Notes: generated from the letters alone by a model not told the origin. Counted from the first letter of the stretch, positions 18,452 through 27,423 are shown. The stretch is DNA of 64,000 nucleotides from Pediococcus acidilactici (GCA_024970065.1 CP103908.1:1240001-1304000); one strand, 5' to 3'. Made by a program: numbers and translations.

Positions 18452-19465
18452 ATGATTGAAACCATTTTACTAGGCACCTATACTAAGCAAACCAGCGAAG
18501 GGATTTACCAAGTCGAGTTAGATTCCACAAAAAAACGGCTGCAAAACCTTCAATTGGTTGCACAAGTTGCCAACCCAACCTACTTAGCGGTAAGCCAACA
18601 AAACGTGCTGTACGCTGTTGATCGTTATCGGGACCAAGGAGGCGTTTCCGCAACCCAATTAGGCAATAAGCCCCAAGTTTTACAACACCTTGTTCAACCC
18701 GGGACCCCTCCTGCTTACGTAACCGTGGATGAAGCACACCAAATAGTGTTTGACGCTAACTATCATGAAGGTACCGTGCACGCATACCAAATTGAAGCTA
18801 ACGGCACCCTTCACTTAGTCCACACCTTTACTAATCAAGGCTCGGGCCCCCGTCCCGAACAAACCGAAGCTCACCCGCACTACGTGGACCGTACTCCAGA
18901 CAAGCACTTGGTAGTCTGCGATCTAGGGTGCGATGAAGTGTTTATCTTAGATTATGAACCTGCCACTGGCTTCAAAATCGTTTCTAAGTACGAAACCGCT
19001 CCCGGATTCGGGCCCCGGCATATTGTTTTCAACCGTACGGGAAATCGCGCTTACCTAGTCGGCGAATTAGCGAGTGAAGTAGAAGTCCTTAAGTACCAAA
19101 ACGGCCAGTTCCAACACTTGCAAACCCTAAAAACCATTCCTGCCGACTGGGATCAACATAACGGCGCGGCCGCAATTAGGATTACCAAAGATAACCGGTT
19201 TATCTACGTTTCCAACCGGGGACACGACTCGATTGCGGTATTCGCGGTTAAGGACGACGGTACTCTCGAACTGATCCAAAATTGCGCCATTGCCGGCAGT
19301 TTTCCTCGTGACTTTGCTTTAAATGCTGACGAGCGTTTTCTCGTCTGTGGTAATCAAACCACTAATAACTTGAGCTTATTTGAAAGAAATTCCGAGAATG
19401 GTAAACTTAAACTTATTCAAAAAGACTTTGCCGCTCCCGAAGTGGTTTGTGTCTACTTTAAATAA
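18452..19465 (+). CDS. pgl: Lactonase family protein (6-phosphogluconolactonase type)
   Basis: 337 aa seven-bladed beta-propeller of the YbhE/YkgB lactonase family, which hydrolyses 6-phosphogluconolactone in the oxidative pentose-phosphate/phosphoketolase route. Visible: N-terminal LLGTYTK, the EAHPHYVDRTPDKHLVVCDLG region and repeated blade motifs (FIYVSNRGHDSIAVF). The frame is open to 18398, but GAGAGGAG ahead of the ATG at 18452 fits the start. It is divergent from the PTS IIA gene, and cutC follows by 15 nt. Confidence 0.9.
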   Translation: MIETILLGTYTKQTSEGIYQVELDSTKKRLQNLQLVAQVANPTYLAVSQQNVLYAVDRYRDQGGVSATQLGNKPQVLQHLVQPGTPPAYVTVDEAHQIVFDANYHEGTVHAYQIEANGTLHLVHTFTNQGSGPRPEQTEAHPHYVDRTPDKHLVVCDLGCDEVFILDYEPATGFKIVSKYETAPGFGPRHIVFNRTGNRAYLVGELASEVEVLKYQNGQFQHLQTLKTIPADWDQHNGAAAIRITKDNRFIYVSNRGHDSIAVFAVKDDGTLELIQNCAIAGSFPRDFALNADERFLVCGNQTTNNLSLFERNSENGKLKLIQKDFAAPEVVCVYFK

Positions 19466-19480
19466 AGGACGAGGTTGATT

Positions 19481-20110
19481 ATGCTTAAAGAAGTTCCTGT
19501 AGAAAATTATACTGATATCCCGCGGGTGATTGCCAACGGGGCTAACCGAATTGAACTTTGCGACAATTTGGCGGTGGGCGGCACCACCGTTAGCCACGGG
19601 GTGATGGCGGAAAGCCAAAAATATGCTAGTGAACACCACATTCCCGTTATGGCAATGATTCGCCCCCGGGGTGGCAACTTTGTTTATAACGATATTGAAC
19701 TAAAAATGATGGAAGCTGATCTTTTCCAAGCTCAGCAACTCGGCGTTGACGGCGCGGTATTTGGCGCTTTAACCCCCGAGGGAACCATTGATGAAGAAGC
19801 AATGGAGCAACTAATCGGTGCGGCCGGGGGTATGCAAATCACCTTCCACATGGCCTTTGATGCCATTCCAGTTGAACACCAAGCCGCCAGCATTGACTGG
19901 CTAGTCGAACACGACGTTGAACGCATTCTCACCCACGGCGGTCCCCTAAGTGAACCGATTGAAAATACGCTTAGTCACGTTAAAGAGACGGTCGACTACG
20001 CAAAGGGACGTATTATTGTAATGCCGGGCGGTGGAGTTACGGCTGCTAACGCTGCTGAAATTGCCGAACAGCTTAACGTACCCGAATTACACGGTTCAAA
20101 ATTAGTTTAA
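19481..20110 (+). CDS. cutC: CutC family copper-homeostasis / TIM-barrel protein
   Basis: 209 aa. The N-terminal KEVPVENYTDIPRVIANGANRIELCDNLAVGG and MIRPRGGNFVYN match CutC; HMAFDAIP and the glycine-rich MPGGGVTA follow. The family was linked to copper tolerance, but the biochemical activity is unclear. ATG 19481 is preceded by GAGG at 6 nt; an in-frame TTG at 19475 is less likely. Likely cotranscribed with the lactonase gene. Confidence 0.9.
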   Translation: MLKEVPVENYTDIPRVIANGANRIELCDNLAVGGTTVSHGVMAESQKYASEHHIPVMAMIRPRGGNFVYNDIELKMMEADLFQAQQLGVDGAVFGALTPEGTIDEEAMEQLIGAAGGMQITFHMAFDAIPVEHQAASIDWLVEHDVERILTHGGPLSEPIENTLSHVKETVDYAKGRIIVMPGGGVTAANAAEIAEQLNVPELHGSKLV

Positions 20111-20122
20111 TTTTAGAATAAT

Positions 20123-20168
20123 AAAAACACCGCGATTTCCTTCATGTGTAAGGAGTCACGGTGTTTTT
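20123..20168. terminator. Bidirectional terminator between cutC and mgtE
   Basis: AAAAACACCG and CGGTGTTTTT arms with an inner paired TTCCTT/AAGGA segment, flanked by A- and T-runs on the two sides. Placed between convergent genes. Confidence 0.8.
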
Positions 20169-20201
20169 ACTACTAGCTATATTAATTTGAAAGGCGCTTC
20201 T

Positions 20202-21551
20202 CTAATAAAAATGCGCTAAACAAACCGTTGCAATGTTAAAGTAAATCAAAATTGAAATAATATCACTAACGGTTGAAATCAACGGTCCGCTAGCCACTCC
20301 GGGATCTTGCCCAAGCTTTTCTAGGATAATTGGAATTAAACTACCAACTAAGTTAGCAATAAAGATTGCTCCCCACATAGCGGCTCCCACAATAATTCCT
20401 AACGTCAAGTTACGTTGCCAAAGTAGGACCACGGCAAAGATTACCACCCCGGTAAGTACGCTAGTTAAAAGCCCGGTCAACACCTCGTTTAAAATCAACT
20501 TAAAACCGCTATTTTCATCTTCATTATTCGCCAGGCGCCGCATGGACACAGCCAAACTTTGGGTACCCGCGTTGCCAGCCGTCCCGGTAATTAACGTGAT
20601 GAAAACCGCAAGTACGCCAAACCGGTCGAGCACCCCTTGAAATTGACTAATCACAACGGCACTAATCAGCCCTAAAAATAGCATGGTCACTAACCAGGGC
20701 ATCCGGCTTTTAAACGCCGCCCAAGGGTTTACCGAAAGGTCTTCCGTATCAACCCCGGCTAAACGAGAATAGTCTTGAGCTGATTCTTCATCAATTACGT
20801 CGATAATATCGTCGACGGTGATGATTCCCAGCATCTTATTTTGCTTATCAACAACGGGAATCGCGATAAAGTTATAATCCCGAATCTGAGTTGCGATCTC
20901 AACTTGGTCTTCGTTGTCCAATACCGACACCACGTTGGTATTCATAATCCGCTTGATGAACACGTCATCTGGGTTAACAATCAAATCCTTAACCGAAATT
21001 ACCCCAATCAACTGGTTAGACTCGTTAACTACGTAAATGTATGAAATAGTTTCCGCGTACTGCGCTTCTTGTTTAACTTGGTTCATCGCCGAACCCACGG
21101 TGGCGTCCACCGCTACGGAAATAAACTCGGTGGTCATCAACGCTCCCGCCGTTTTATCTTCGTATTTTAATAGTTGGCGAACCCGGGCTGCATCTACCGG
21201 CTGCATATACGAAAGCAGTTTATGCAACTTATCGTTTCGCACGGCCCCTAAAACATCCGCTTCATTATCATCATACATCCCGTTTAACAATGCTGCCGCA
21301 TACCGCGGAGTCATTTCATCTAGGTATTCCGCAATCAAATCGGGTTCGTCGTCAATTTCGTCAAAAGCGTCTGCTAGTTCATCAGGACTAAGATATTGGT
21401 ACACCAGCTGTCGCTCCGGGCCGGTCAACTCCCCAAAAAATCGTCCTTGGTCATAATTATGTAAATCAAGAAAATCTTCCTTGAAACTTTTTGCGTCTTC
21501 TTTATTCAGTTCTAATTTTAACTTATCAAAAATCGCTTGAGTATTATCCAT
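20202..21551 (-). CDS. mgtE: MgtE magnesium channel
   Basis: 449 aa, full length. N-terminal superhelical domain (about 1-130), two CBS domains (about 130-255; TTEFISVAVDATV and MNTNVVSVLDNEDQV), the plug helix, then five membrane helices with the pore segment TGTAGNAGTQSLAVSMR. Mg2+ uptake gated by cytosolic Mg2+ through the CBS domains. Last gene of the relQ-nadK-rluD-mgtE operon; the start overlaps the rluD end by 1 nt. No Mg2+ riboswitch is possible directly upstream, because the gene is internal to the operon. Confidence 0.95.
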   Translation of the reverse strand: MDNTQAIFDKLKLELNKEDAKSFKEDFLDLHNYDQGRFFGELTGPERQLVYQYLSPDELADAFDEIDDEPDLIAEYLDEMTPRYAAALLNGMYDDNEADVLGAVRNDKLHKLLSYMQPVDAARVRQLLKYEDKTAGALMTTEFISVAVDATVGSAMNQVKQEAQYAETISYIYVVNESNQLIGVISVKDLIVNPDDVFIKRIMNTNVVSVLDNEDQVEIATQIRDYNFIAIPVVDKQNKMLGIITVDDIIDVIDEESAQDYSRLAGVDTEDLSVNPWAAFKSRMPWLVTMLFLGLISAVVISQFQGVLDRFGVLAVFITLITGTAGNAGTQSLAVSMRRLANNEDENSGFKLILNEVLTGLLTSVLTGVVIFAVVLLWQRNLTLGIIVGAAMWGAIFIANLVGSLIPIILEKLGQDPGVASGPLISTVSDIISILIYFNIATVCLAHFY

Positions 21552-22456
21552 TATTCCTTATCCTTTTCTTTCTTCCAATATTCAAGCATGTCATTTGGAA
21601 TTGGCGCTTGTACGTCAACTGTCTTTCCTCTAAACACATTCTCAAACTTCAGTGAATAGCAATGTAATGCTTGCCGCTGCAACTCTTCAAAAGAAGCTTC
21701 GTTATAAAGCGGGTCCCCAACCAGCGGATGGTGCAAGGCACTGAAATGAACCCGAATTTGGTGGGTTCGTCCAGTATGCAACTGCACCTTTAAAAGGGCG
21801 TCTTTTTCAGATTGTTCGATCACCCAGTACTCCGTTTTTGAAGGTTTGCCTCCATCATCAGCAGCAACCCGGCGCTTAATGAACGAATTCGGATCCCGTT
21901 CGATTGGGGCATCGATCACCCCGTGGCTTTGCGTGAATTTCCCCTGCGCCATCGCCAAATAAAACTTATGCACCCGGTGTTGCCGCAAATCTTGATCCAT
22001 AATCGTATGGGCAAAGCGGTGTTTAGCAAATAAAACTAAGCCCGAGGTATCTTGATCAAGTCGAGTGACCACGTGGACCACTTGGCTTTCATAACCGTTT
22101 TGAACGTAATAATTTTTAACCCGGTTTACTAGGGTATCCGTCTGGTTTCGTGCCGATTGGACCGTTGCTAAAAAAGGCGGCTTGTTTACCACTAGGTAGT
22201 CTTCATCTTCATAAATCACGTCAATTGGTTGCTCTGACAAAACTACGTGGGGGTTCCCCGGTTCTGGCGGCAAAGTCACCACCACTTGGTCACCGGCGGA
22301 CACCATCGTGTTAGTTCGCTTAGGTTGCCCGTTAACTAAAATTTCTCCGCCATTAAATTTAATACTTTTTAACAGCGCACGAGAAATCCGTTTTCGCACT
22401 AAAAAGGTTCGGAGATGCTGGGGGGATTCATCGCGAACCTGCCAATTAAATTTCAT
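21551..22456 (-). CDS. rluD: RluA/RluD family 23S rRNA pseudouridine synthase
   Basis: 301 aa. N-terminal S4-like segment (about 15-75) and a pseudouridine synthase domain with the catalytic-Asp motif VTRLDQDTSGLVLFAKH and the HTGRTHQIRVH motif. The symbol is tentative, since several RluA paralogues exist per genome; the position after nadK matches B. subtilis yjbO. It overlaps nadK by about 11 nt. Confidence 0.9.
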   Translation of the reverse strand: MKFNWQVRDESPQHLRTFLVRKRISRALLKSIKFNGGEILVNGQPKRTNTMVSAGDQVVVTLPPEPGNPHVVLSEQPIDVIYEDEDYLVVNKPPFLATVQSARNQTDTLVNRVKNYYVQNGYESQVVHVVTRLDQDTSGLVLFAKHRFAHTIMDQDLRQHRVHKFYLAMAQGKFTQSHGVIDAPIERDPNSFIKRRVAADDGGKPSKTEYWVIEQSEKDALLKVQLHTGRTHQIRVHFSALHHPLVGDPLYNEASFEELQRQALHCYSLKFENVFRGKTVDVQAPIPNDMLEYWKKEKDKE

Positions 22457-23255
22457 CGATTTGCCCGATAAACGAATTTCGCACCCGATTCCAAAAACCG
22501 GTGTGCCGATACTTAAGAAATTTCACCTGGGGAACCGCAATTCCGTAATGTACGGATTGGACGTTCTTATCCAAGATTCCCAACCGATCTGCCGTAAAAT
22601 TATAGGTCCGGTGGTAGCTTGGCAAGGGCCGAATCGTGACGGTTTCGTTAGGCGCTAGAATTAACGCTGCCCCGACCGTTCGAAAAACCCGGTTGTTAAT
22701 CGAAGCAATCTCCGCCATTTGCATTGCTTCTAACTGCGGGTGGACAATTGCCCCTCCAACTGACCGATTGTACGCGGTTGAACCAGTTGGCGTGGAAATG
22801 CACAGCCCGTCTCCCCGAAAACGTTCAAATAACTGGTCTCCAATAAGGACGTCCGCAACTAAGGTTCCATTCAACTTTCGTAACGTGGATTCGTTAATCG
22901 CCTTATAGTTTGCCTTTGTGCCATCAGTATGGACAACGTCAATATTAAGTAACGGGTAGCCGATTTCAGAACAGTCATCACTCTTCAAAGCTTTAACCAA
23001 CGCGTCTAATTCATAGTCGCGCCAATCGGTATAAAAACCTAGATGCCCAGTATGCACCCCGACAAAACGGACCCGGTCAATAATTGGTAAGTACTTTTGG
23101 ACCGCCGAAAGCAAAGTCCCGTCTCCCCCAATTGTAATCACCACGGTAGGATCCTGGTCATCTAAAGTAAGGTGGTTTTCCCGCAGTATTTGACTCAAAT
23201 CCTGTCCAACTTCAATAGAATGTTCGTCACCCGAATGGTAGATCGCTATTTTCAT
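22446..23255 (-). CDS. nadK: NAD kinase
   Basis: 269 aa. Makes NADP from NAD and ATP (or polyphosphate). The GGDGTLLSAV motif (near residues 50-59) and the NE/D-type motif with TPTGSTAYNRSVGGAI are present. In-frame starts at 23267 (GTG) and 23264 overlap relQ. The ATG at 23255 gives the conserved MKIAIYH start and is chosen. Between relQ and rluD, as in other Firmicutes. Confidence 0.95.
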   Translation of the reverse strand: MKIAIYHSGDEHSIEVGQDLSQILRENHLTLDDQDPTVVITIGGDGTLLSAVQKYLPIIDRVRFVGVHTGHLGFYTDWRDYELDALVKALKSDDCSEIGYPLLNIDVVHTDGTKANYKAINESTLRKLNGTLVADVLIGDQLFERFRGDGLCISTPTGSTAYNRSVGGAIVHPQLEAMQMAEIASINNRVFRTVGAALILAPNETVTIRPLPSYHRTYNFTADRLGILDKNVQSVHYGIAVPQVKFLKYRHTGFWNRVRNSFIGQIDEI

Positions 23256-23256
23256 T

Positions 23257-23871
23257 TTATTCATCACGCTGTTCCCTTTGTGCTAACATAATTTGCTTAC
23301 GAATTTCGGACATTTCTTTGTCGAGTTCGTATGATTTAACGGACGCTTTTTGCAAGCGAGTACGTAACTCTGCCGGAAAATCACCGTTGAACTTGTAATT
23401 TAACGAATGTTCAATGGTGGCCCAGAAGTTCATCTCTAAAGTCCGCACTTGAATTTCCGCCAAAATTTTCTTTTGGCCCGTCAACATTTGAACTGGATAC
23501 TCGATCACGATATGGTACGAGCGGTAACCACTTGGCTTCTCATTTTCCACGTAATCGCGCTCTTCAATTACGGTCATGTCGGTTCGTTTGCGAATTAAGT
23601 CGACCACTTGGTAAATGTCTTCCACAAATTGACACATGACCCGCACCCCCGCGATGTCTTGCATATCCTGTTCAATGCGTTCTTCTAAAATTTGTCGCCG
23701 GACCATTTTTTCCTTAATACTATCGACTGGCTTTACACGTCCAGTAACGAATTCGATTGGGCTTTCTTCGTCACTTCTTAAAAATTGCGTGCGCATCGCC
23801 CTTAGCTTAACTTTCAATTCAGAAACAGCTTGCGCGTACGGCAATAAAAAACTATTCCAATCTTCAATCAT
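23257..23871 (-). CDS. relQ: RelQ-type small alarmone synthetase
   Basis: 204 aa single-domain (p)ppGpp synthetase of the YjbM/RelQ group; no hydrolase domain. Synthetase motifs include RVMCQFVEDIYQVVDLI, KPSGYRSYHIVIEYP and the ATP/GTP-site EIQVRTLEMNFWATIEH. It couples stress to alarmone levels. First gene of the operon with nadK, rluD and mgtE. SD GGGGGAT. Confidence 0.95.
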   Translation of the reverse strand: MIEDWNSFLLPYAQAVSELKVKLRAMRTQFLRSDEESPIEFVTGRVKPVDSIKEKMVRRQILEERIEQDMQDIAGVRVMCQFVEDIYQVVDLIRKRTDMTVIEERDYVENEKPSGYRSYHIVIEYPVQMLTGQKKILAEIQVRTLEMNFWATIEHSLNYKFNGDFPAELRTRLQKASVKSYELDKEMSEIRKQIMLAQREQRDE

Positions 23872-23932
23872 ACGGATCCCCCCGAATCAATTTAACAACC
23901 TCTTTTATTTTATCATAGAAACACGCTCAACT

Positions 23933-23960
23933 ATTTTAAACATTCTCCAGAGATTTTCAA
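23933..23960 (-). promoter_or_regulatory. Candidate promoter of the relQ operon
   Basis: On the minus strand TTGAAA (23960-23955), a 16-bp spacer and TAAAAT (23938-23933), about 60 nt ahead of relQ. Confidence 0.5.
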
Positions 23961-24036
23961 GCAAAATAATTGCTTTTATGCCATAATTTGTTAAAGTATA
24001 ATCAGTTTGACTTACGTATTCTTTGGAGGAATTTAA

Positions 24037-24627
24037 ATGCTGGAAACTTACCTTTTCATCACTCCGTGGGGTGATGAATGCTTCAAATGCGAAAAGGAGA
24101 CCATTCGCTATTTTAACCGCGCCGAAGAAAAAGTGGATTTAAAAATCTTCCCGGTCTTAAATATGCAAGTGGTTCTCAACTACATGAAGCATAACCAAGT
24201 CAAAGACGGAGATTATAACGACCTTTTTAACCGCATGTATTTAACCTGCCTTGATTACAAAGCTGCCTGTTACCAGGGTCGCGCAAAGGGGCGCCAATTT
24301 TTGGTTGCGATGCAAAAATCCGTAATCGACGAAGGCAAAAGCTATTCAACCGAATTAGGTAGTCAACTTGCTCAACAAGTTGGTTTAGACTTAACCATGT
24401 TTGAAGATGACCGGCATTCTGAAATGGTCCAAAAAGAATTTAAACACGACCAACAATTGGCCCATGAAATGGGAGCAGAAAGCATCCCTGCTGCGGTAAT
24501 CTTCAACGTCAAGGATGAAGAGTATGGTATCTTAATGGATCATTACGATTACCAAACCCTTGCTTCAGTTTGTAAATTAAAATTAGCATCTGATGATGAT
24601 AACGTGTTTATCCCTAAGACACTTTGA
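24037..24627 (+). CDS. yjbH: YjbH/SpxH, DsbA-like ClpXP adaptor for Spx
   Basis: 196 aa thioredoxin-superfamily (DsbA/FrnE-like) protein. The N-terminal CxxC is Cys15-Cys18 in GDECFKCEKE, and the helical insert and a cis-Pro region (AESIPAAVIFN) follow. In Bacilli YjbH delivers Spx to ClpXP; spx is 2.9 kb away. SD GGAGGAA. It is divergent from relQ and shares the 165-bp spacer with it. Confidence 0.88.
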   Translation: MLETYLFITPWGDECFKCEKETIRYFNRAEEKVDLKIFPVLNMQVVLNYMKHNQVKDGDYNDLFNRMYLTCLDYKAACYQGRAKGRQFLVAMQKSVIDEGKSYSTELGSQLAQQVGLDLTMFEDDRHSEMVQKEFKHDQQLAHEMGAESIPAAVIFNVKDEEYGILMDHYDYQTLASVCKLKLASDDDNVFIPKTL

Positions 24628-24666
24628 GCTTGTTAGCACTACGGAATTACTTTTTCTGATTAATAG

Positions 24667-24707
24667 AATTTCAAGACAAATTCTAGTCAGGGAGTTGTCT
24701 TGAAATT
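24667..24707. repeat. 13-bp perfect inverted repeat downstream of yjbH
   Basis: AATTTCAAGACAA (24667-24679) and TTGTCTTGAAATT (24695-24707) around a 15-nt spacer, without a T-run. It is separate from the terminator at 24745. It could be an mRNA 3' stabiliser, or a scar where pepF is found in relatives. Confidence 0.55.
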
Positions 24708-24744
24708 TAGTTAGCCAGGCTTATTAATTTACCATAGCAAACTT

Positions 24745-24773
24745 AAAGGCTGGATTAAGTTCCAGCCTTTTTT
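24745..24773 (+). terminator. yjbH terminator
   Basis: AAAGGCTGG, 8-nt loop, CCAGCCTTTTTT. The loop contains the coiA stop codon of the opposite strand. Confidence 0.8.
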
Positions 24774-25846
24774 GTAAAATCTCCTCCCCCAACTCTTTTC
24801 TCAAAACCTTTTCTTCTCTTCTTCAAAGCACGTATTTTAGCTGTCGTATCCGGAAACCACGTAATTGTGTTCGTCTGTAGCTGCCAGCGTTTTCCTTTTT
24901 TTATTACCCATTGGTTATTAATTAAATACTCCCAAAACTCTTGGTCCACTTCTTCTATTTTTAACGCATCTTCTTCAATCGTACTTTCCAACTTAATCAA
25001 CAAACGAACCCGGTTTAAAATTGGCGGACTTAGGTGCACAAAATCTGTGCACGCTTCGGGTACGTGAACTATCCAAGGGCATCCCAGCAAAGAGTATCCG
25101 CGTTCATAACAAAGCTGCTGCATTTTAAGGTACCGGGCGTCGGTTTGGGTCCCGAGTACATAATGTTCAAGCTGCCGAGCTTGCCGAATTAATTCTTTTG
25201 AATCAACGGTCTGTATCTGTGGTTGACTAAGTAGTTCCTCCTTGCTATTGAGTGCTAACAAGGGCTGTTTTAAATAAGCAACGTCGCCAAATAAACGCCG
25301 TTGAACTCGGTAAAATAGCCCTGGCGAATCTTCCCGTAGCGCATCCCACGCTAAAAACCACCACCCATACCGAGTGGTAAAATGACCAAATTTCTGCACC
25401 GTCGCTAGCCACCCTTTCCCGGTGACATAACGCGGGCCCGCGATCCAGTAAACGTGGTTGCCAACTTGGTGATAATCATAGGTTCTTTGCCGAATCTCGG
25501 TAACTGTAATGGGACTGCATTGGTATTCAATTACATAGATTTCGCCACGTGCCCACACGACCACGTCGCCCCGCCGCTTAATTTTCGGGAAATAATATTC
25601 GGTTTCCACAGTCAGACCCAGTTTTACAAAATAATCCCTAAGTCGCTTTTTACCAATTTGATGGCGGTTTGTTTCTTCACTTCCCACCTTCGTTTTGGAC
25701 TGGGCTAAGTGGGCAAAATATTTTCCCCGGTAACGGCCACCACATAAACGTAATGGTCGATGACACTGCGGACAATAGTATTTTTGTCCAGTAAGGGCCG
25801 TGGTGGCGTTGACTAGCCTGCCCGCTTCTGTTAATGCAACCTTCAT
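24755..25846 (-). CDS. coiA: CoiA competence protein
   Basis: 363 aa. Promotes recombination of incoming DNA during transformation. N-terminal zinc-finger-like CPQC (25-28), then a PD-(D/E)xK nuclease-type core RRGDVVVWARGEIYVIEYQ, which is the CoiA hallmark, and a long C-terminal domain. SD GGAGGTGA sits 6 nt before the ATG. Upstream lies an exact TACGAATA box and an inverted repeat covering the SD (see separate entry). In relatives pepF sits between coiA and yjbH; it is absent here. Confidence 0.93.
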   Translation of the reverse strand: MKVALTEAGRLVNATTALTGQKYYCPQCHRPLRLCGGRYRGKYFAHLAQSKTKVGSEETNRHQIGKKRLRDYFVKLGLTVETEYYFPKIKRRGDVVVWARGEIYVIEYQCSPITVTEIRQRTYDYHQVGNHVYWIAGPRYVTGKGWLATVQKFGHFTTRYGWWFLAWDALREDSPGLFYRVQRRLFGDVAYLKQPLLALNSKEELLSQPQIQTVDSKELIRQARQLEHYVLGTQTDARYLKMQQLCYERGYSLLGCPWIVHVPEACTDFVHLSPPILNRVRLLIKLESTIEEDALKIEEVDQEFWEYLINNQWVIKKGKRWQLQTNTITWFPDTTAKIRALKKRRKGFEKRVGGGDFTKKAGT

Positions 25847-25856
25847 TTGAATTCAC

Positions 25857-25896
25857 CTCCGTTAGCAATTACGCAAACTAACGGAGATTATTCGTA
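25857..25896 (-). promoter_or_regulatory. coiA control region: TACGAATA competence box plus SD-overlapping inverted repeat
   Basis: On the minus strand TACGAATA (25896-25889) equals the streptococcal/lactococcal ComX cin-box. CTCCGTTAG (25886-25878) and CTAACGGAG (25865-25857) form a perfect 9-bp inverted repeat with a 12-nt loop. Its second arm includes the GGAG of the coiA ribosome-binding site. Competence-sigma control and translational masking are inferences. Confidence 0.55.
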
Positions 25897-25936
25897 AAAA
25901 ATGTGCGCCCAATTCTGCCAAACCGCTTTTCCCCAC

Positions 25937-25976
25937 AAAAAAGAGGTCAGGAAATCTAAATGATTTCGCTAACCTC
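25937..25976 (-). terminator. mecA terminator
   Basis: On the minus strand GAGGTTAGCGAAATC pairs with GATTTCCTGACCTC (small bulge), followed by TTTTTT. It lies just after the mecA stop. Confidence 0.75.
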
Positions 25977-25986
25977 AAAACTAATT

Positions 25987-26709
25987 CTATGCTTTAAAAT
26001 AGTGTTGCGCCAATTCTAGAGCCGCACTATCAATGATTGTTTTTCCGTGTTCACGGAGTACTTCACTCGTAATTGACGTTTTATCACCGTATTCGTACGC
26101 CAACGCTAGATTATCTTTAACCAACTCCGGAGTGTTTTCGCTCATGAAGAAGATTAACTCTAGATAATAATTATCCTTGTAACGATAAAGTACCGAATCC
26201 AGACCGCTTACGTCGCTAATTGCGGCTGCAATCCCTGGTAATCCTTCAAAATCGTTAAGTTTGATTACCTTGGTTTGCGTGTCCGCACTATCATCGCCGT
26301 AGCTATTATAATCTGCTGCATCCGCATCACGACTGGTATTACTCATGTTAGTATCTTGACCATCAGTTTCAGCAAGTTTTTTCTTTAAAAAGTCAGAAAC
26401 CTCATCCAATTCTTCGTTACTTGGTGAATCATTCTTGGCTACTGATTTCATTGCTTCTTCCATTCCATTAGCGGGATTTTTACTAATATACAATTCTAAG
26501 CCATTACGATTTGGTAAAACTTGGAAAGTTACTGCATCATTATTAGCAAATTGATGATCAGTATCTACTTCTTCTAATACAGAATAAAAAAAGTTTTCTA
26601 TTTCTTTGTGGTTATCAAGTAAGTCGAGGAACGTGACTCCCCTTTCGCTCAAATCTTCTGAGCTGATCTTGACTCGAATGGTATCTTCATTAATTCGTTC
26701 CATTTCCAT
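25987..26709 (-). CDS. mecA: MecA, ClpC adaptor protein
   Basis: 240 aa. Targets substrates (ComK or ComX-type regulators in relatives) to ClpCP. The N-terminal MEMERINEDTIRVKISSEDLSERG and C-terminal ClpC-binding domain are typical, with an acidic linker of about residues 110-150. The frame is open to 26754, but GGAGGTG 7 nt ahead of the ATG at 26709 decides the start. Neighbours spx and coiA match the conserved Firmicute order. Confidence 0.94.
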   Translation of the reverse strand: MEMERINEDTIRVKISSEDLSERGVTFLDLLDNHKEIENFFYSVLEEVDTDHQFANNDAVTFQVLPNRNGLELYISKNPANGMEEAMKSVAKNDSPSNEELDEVSDFLKKKLAETDGQDTNMSNTSRDADAADYNSYGDDSADTQTKVIKLNDFEGLPGIAAAISDVSGLDSVLYRYKDNYYLELIFFMSENTPELVKDNLALAYEYGDKTSITSEVLREHGKTIIDSAALELAQHYFKA

Positions 26710-26856
26710 TAAGCAGCACCTCCAGTTTAACGAAACTGAATGAAAAGAACACACTAATATTAGTATATATCAGGTTCCCCACGATTATCCCATAAATTCA
26801 TTAAAAATTCCACTATCGCCGCCGATTCAGTCCTTTATTTAATCATAAAACGGAAC

Positions 26857-26886
26857 AGGGGCTGGAAAAATTTTTTCCTAGCCCCT
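26857..26886 (-). terminator. Hairpin downstream of spx
   Basis: AGGGGCTGGAAAAA pairs with its near-complement TTTTTTCCTAGCCCCT. On the minus strand the following bases are only moderately T-rich. A second short hairpin (GGGAAAATTTTCCC) lies at 26920-26936. Confidence 0.5.
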
Positions 26887-26945
26887 AGTTTGAACTTTAC
26901 GTATTCTTTTTTAATTTTGCTGGGAAAATTTTCCCCGATTAGCTA

Positions 26946-27344
26946 TTATAGGTTAGCAATCTTTTGTGCCCGCGCTAATTCAAGTTGTCTTACCTTACGT
27001 GGTAAGAAGCGCCGAATTTCGTCTTCGTTGTACCCCACTTGCAAACGCTTGTCGTCAACAAGAATTGGCCGCCGAAGTAGTCCCGGATTTTTTTCAATTA
27101 AATCAATTAATTGCTTTAAGGAAAGGTCGTCTAAATCAACATCTAGTTCTTGGAAAACTTTTGAACGACGCGAAACAATTTCTTCCGTCCCGTTTTCAGT
27201 TAGTTGAAGAACTTGCTTGATTTCTGCAGCACTCAAAGGTTCTGAGAATATATTTCTTTCCTTATATTCAATACCATGTTCTTCGAGCCATGCCTTAGCT
27301 TTCCGGCAAGATGTGCAACTTGGTGAAGTATATAAATTAACCAT
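26946..27344 (-). CDS. spx: Spx, thiol-stress transcription regulator
   Basis: 132 aa, ArsC-like fold. Redox switch Cys10-Thr-Ser-Cys13; [19 protein letters not shown] is the conserved C-terminal half. Spx binds the RNA polymerase alpha CTD and controls disulfide-stress genes. Length matches B. subtilis Spx (131 aa). The frame is open 8 codons upstream, but the conserved start [10 protein letters not shown] and AAGGGG place it at 27344. Confidence 0.95.
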   Translation of the reverse strand: MVNLYTSPSCTSCRKAKAWLEEHGIEYKERNIFSEPLSAAEIKQVLQLTENGTEEIVSRRSKVFQELDVDLDDLSLKQLIDLIEKNPGLLRRPILVDDKRLQVGYNEDEIRRFLPRKVRQLELARAQKIANL

Positions 27345-27394
27345 AACGTATGTACCCCTTAACGTCATTAAATATTACCTGTCTTATGGTTAAT

Positions 27395-27423
27395 ATTATA
27401 CAGTTTTATCGTGTCTTTGTCTA
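27395..27423 (-). promoter_or_regulatory. Sigma-A promoter of spx
   Basis: On the minus strand TAGACA, a 17-bp spacer and TGTATAAT (extended -10), 51 nt ahead of the spx ATG. The rest of 27345-27597 is A/T-rich; I see no other gene there. Confidence 0.7.
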
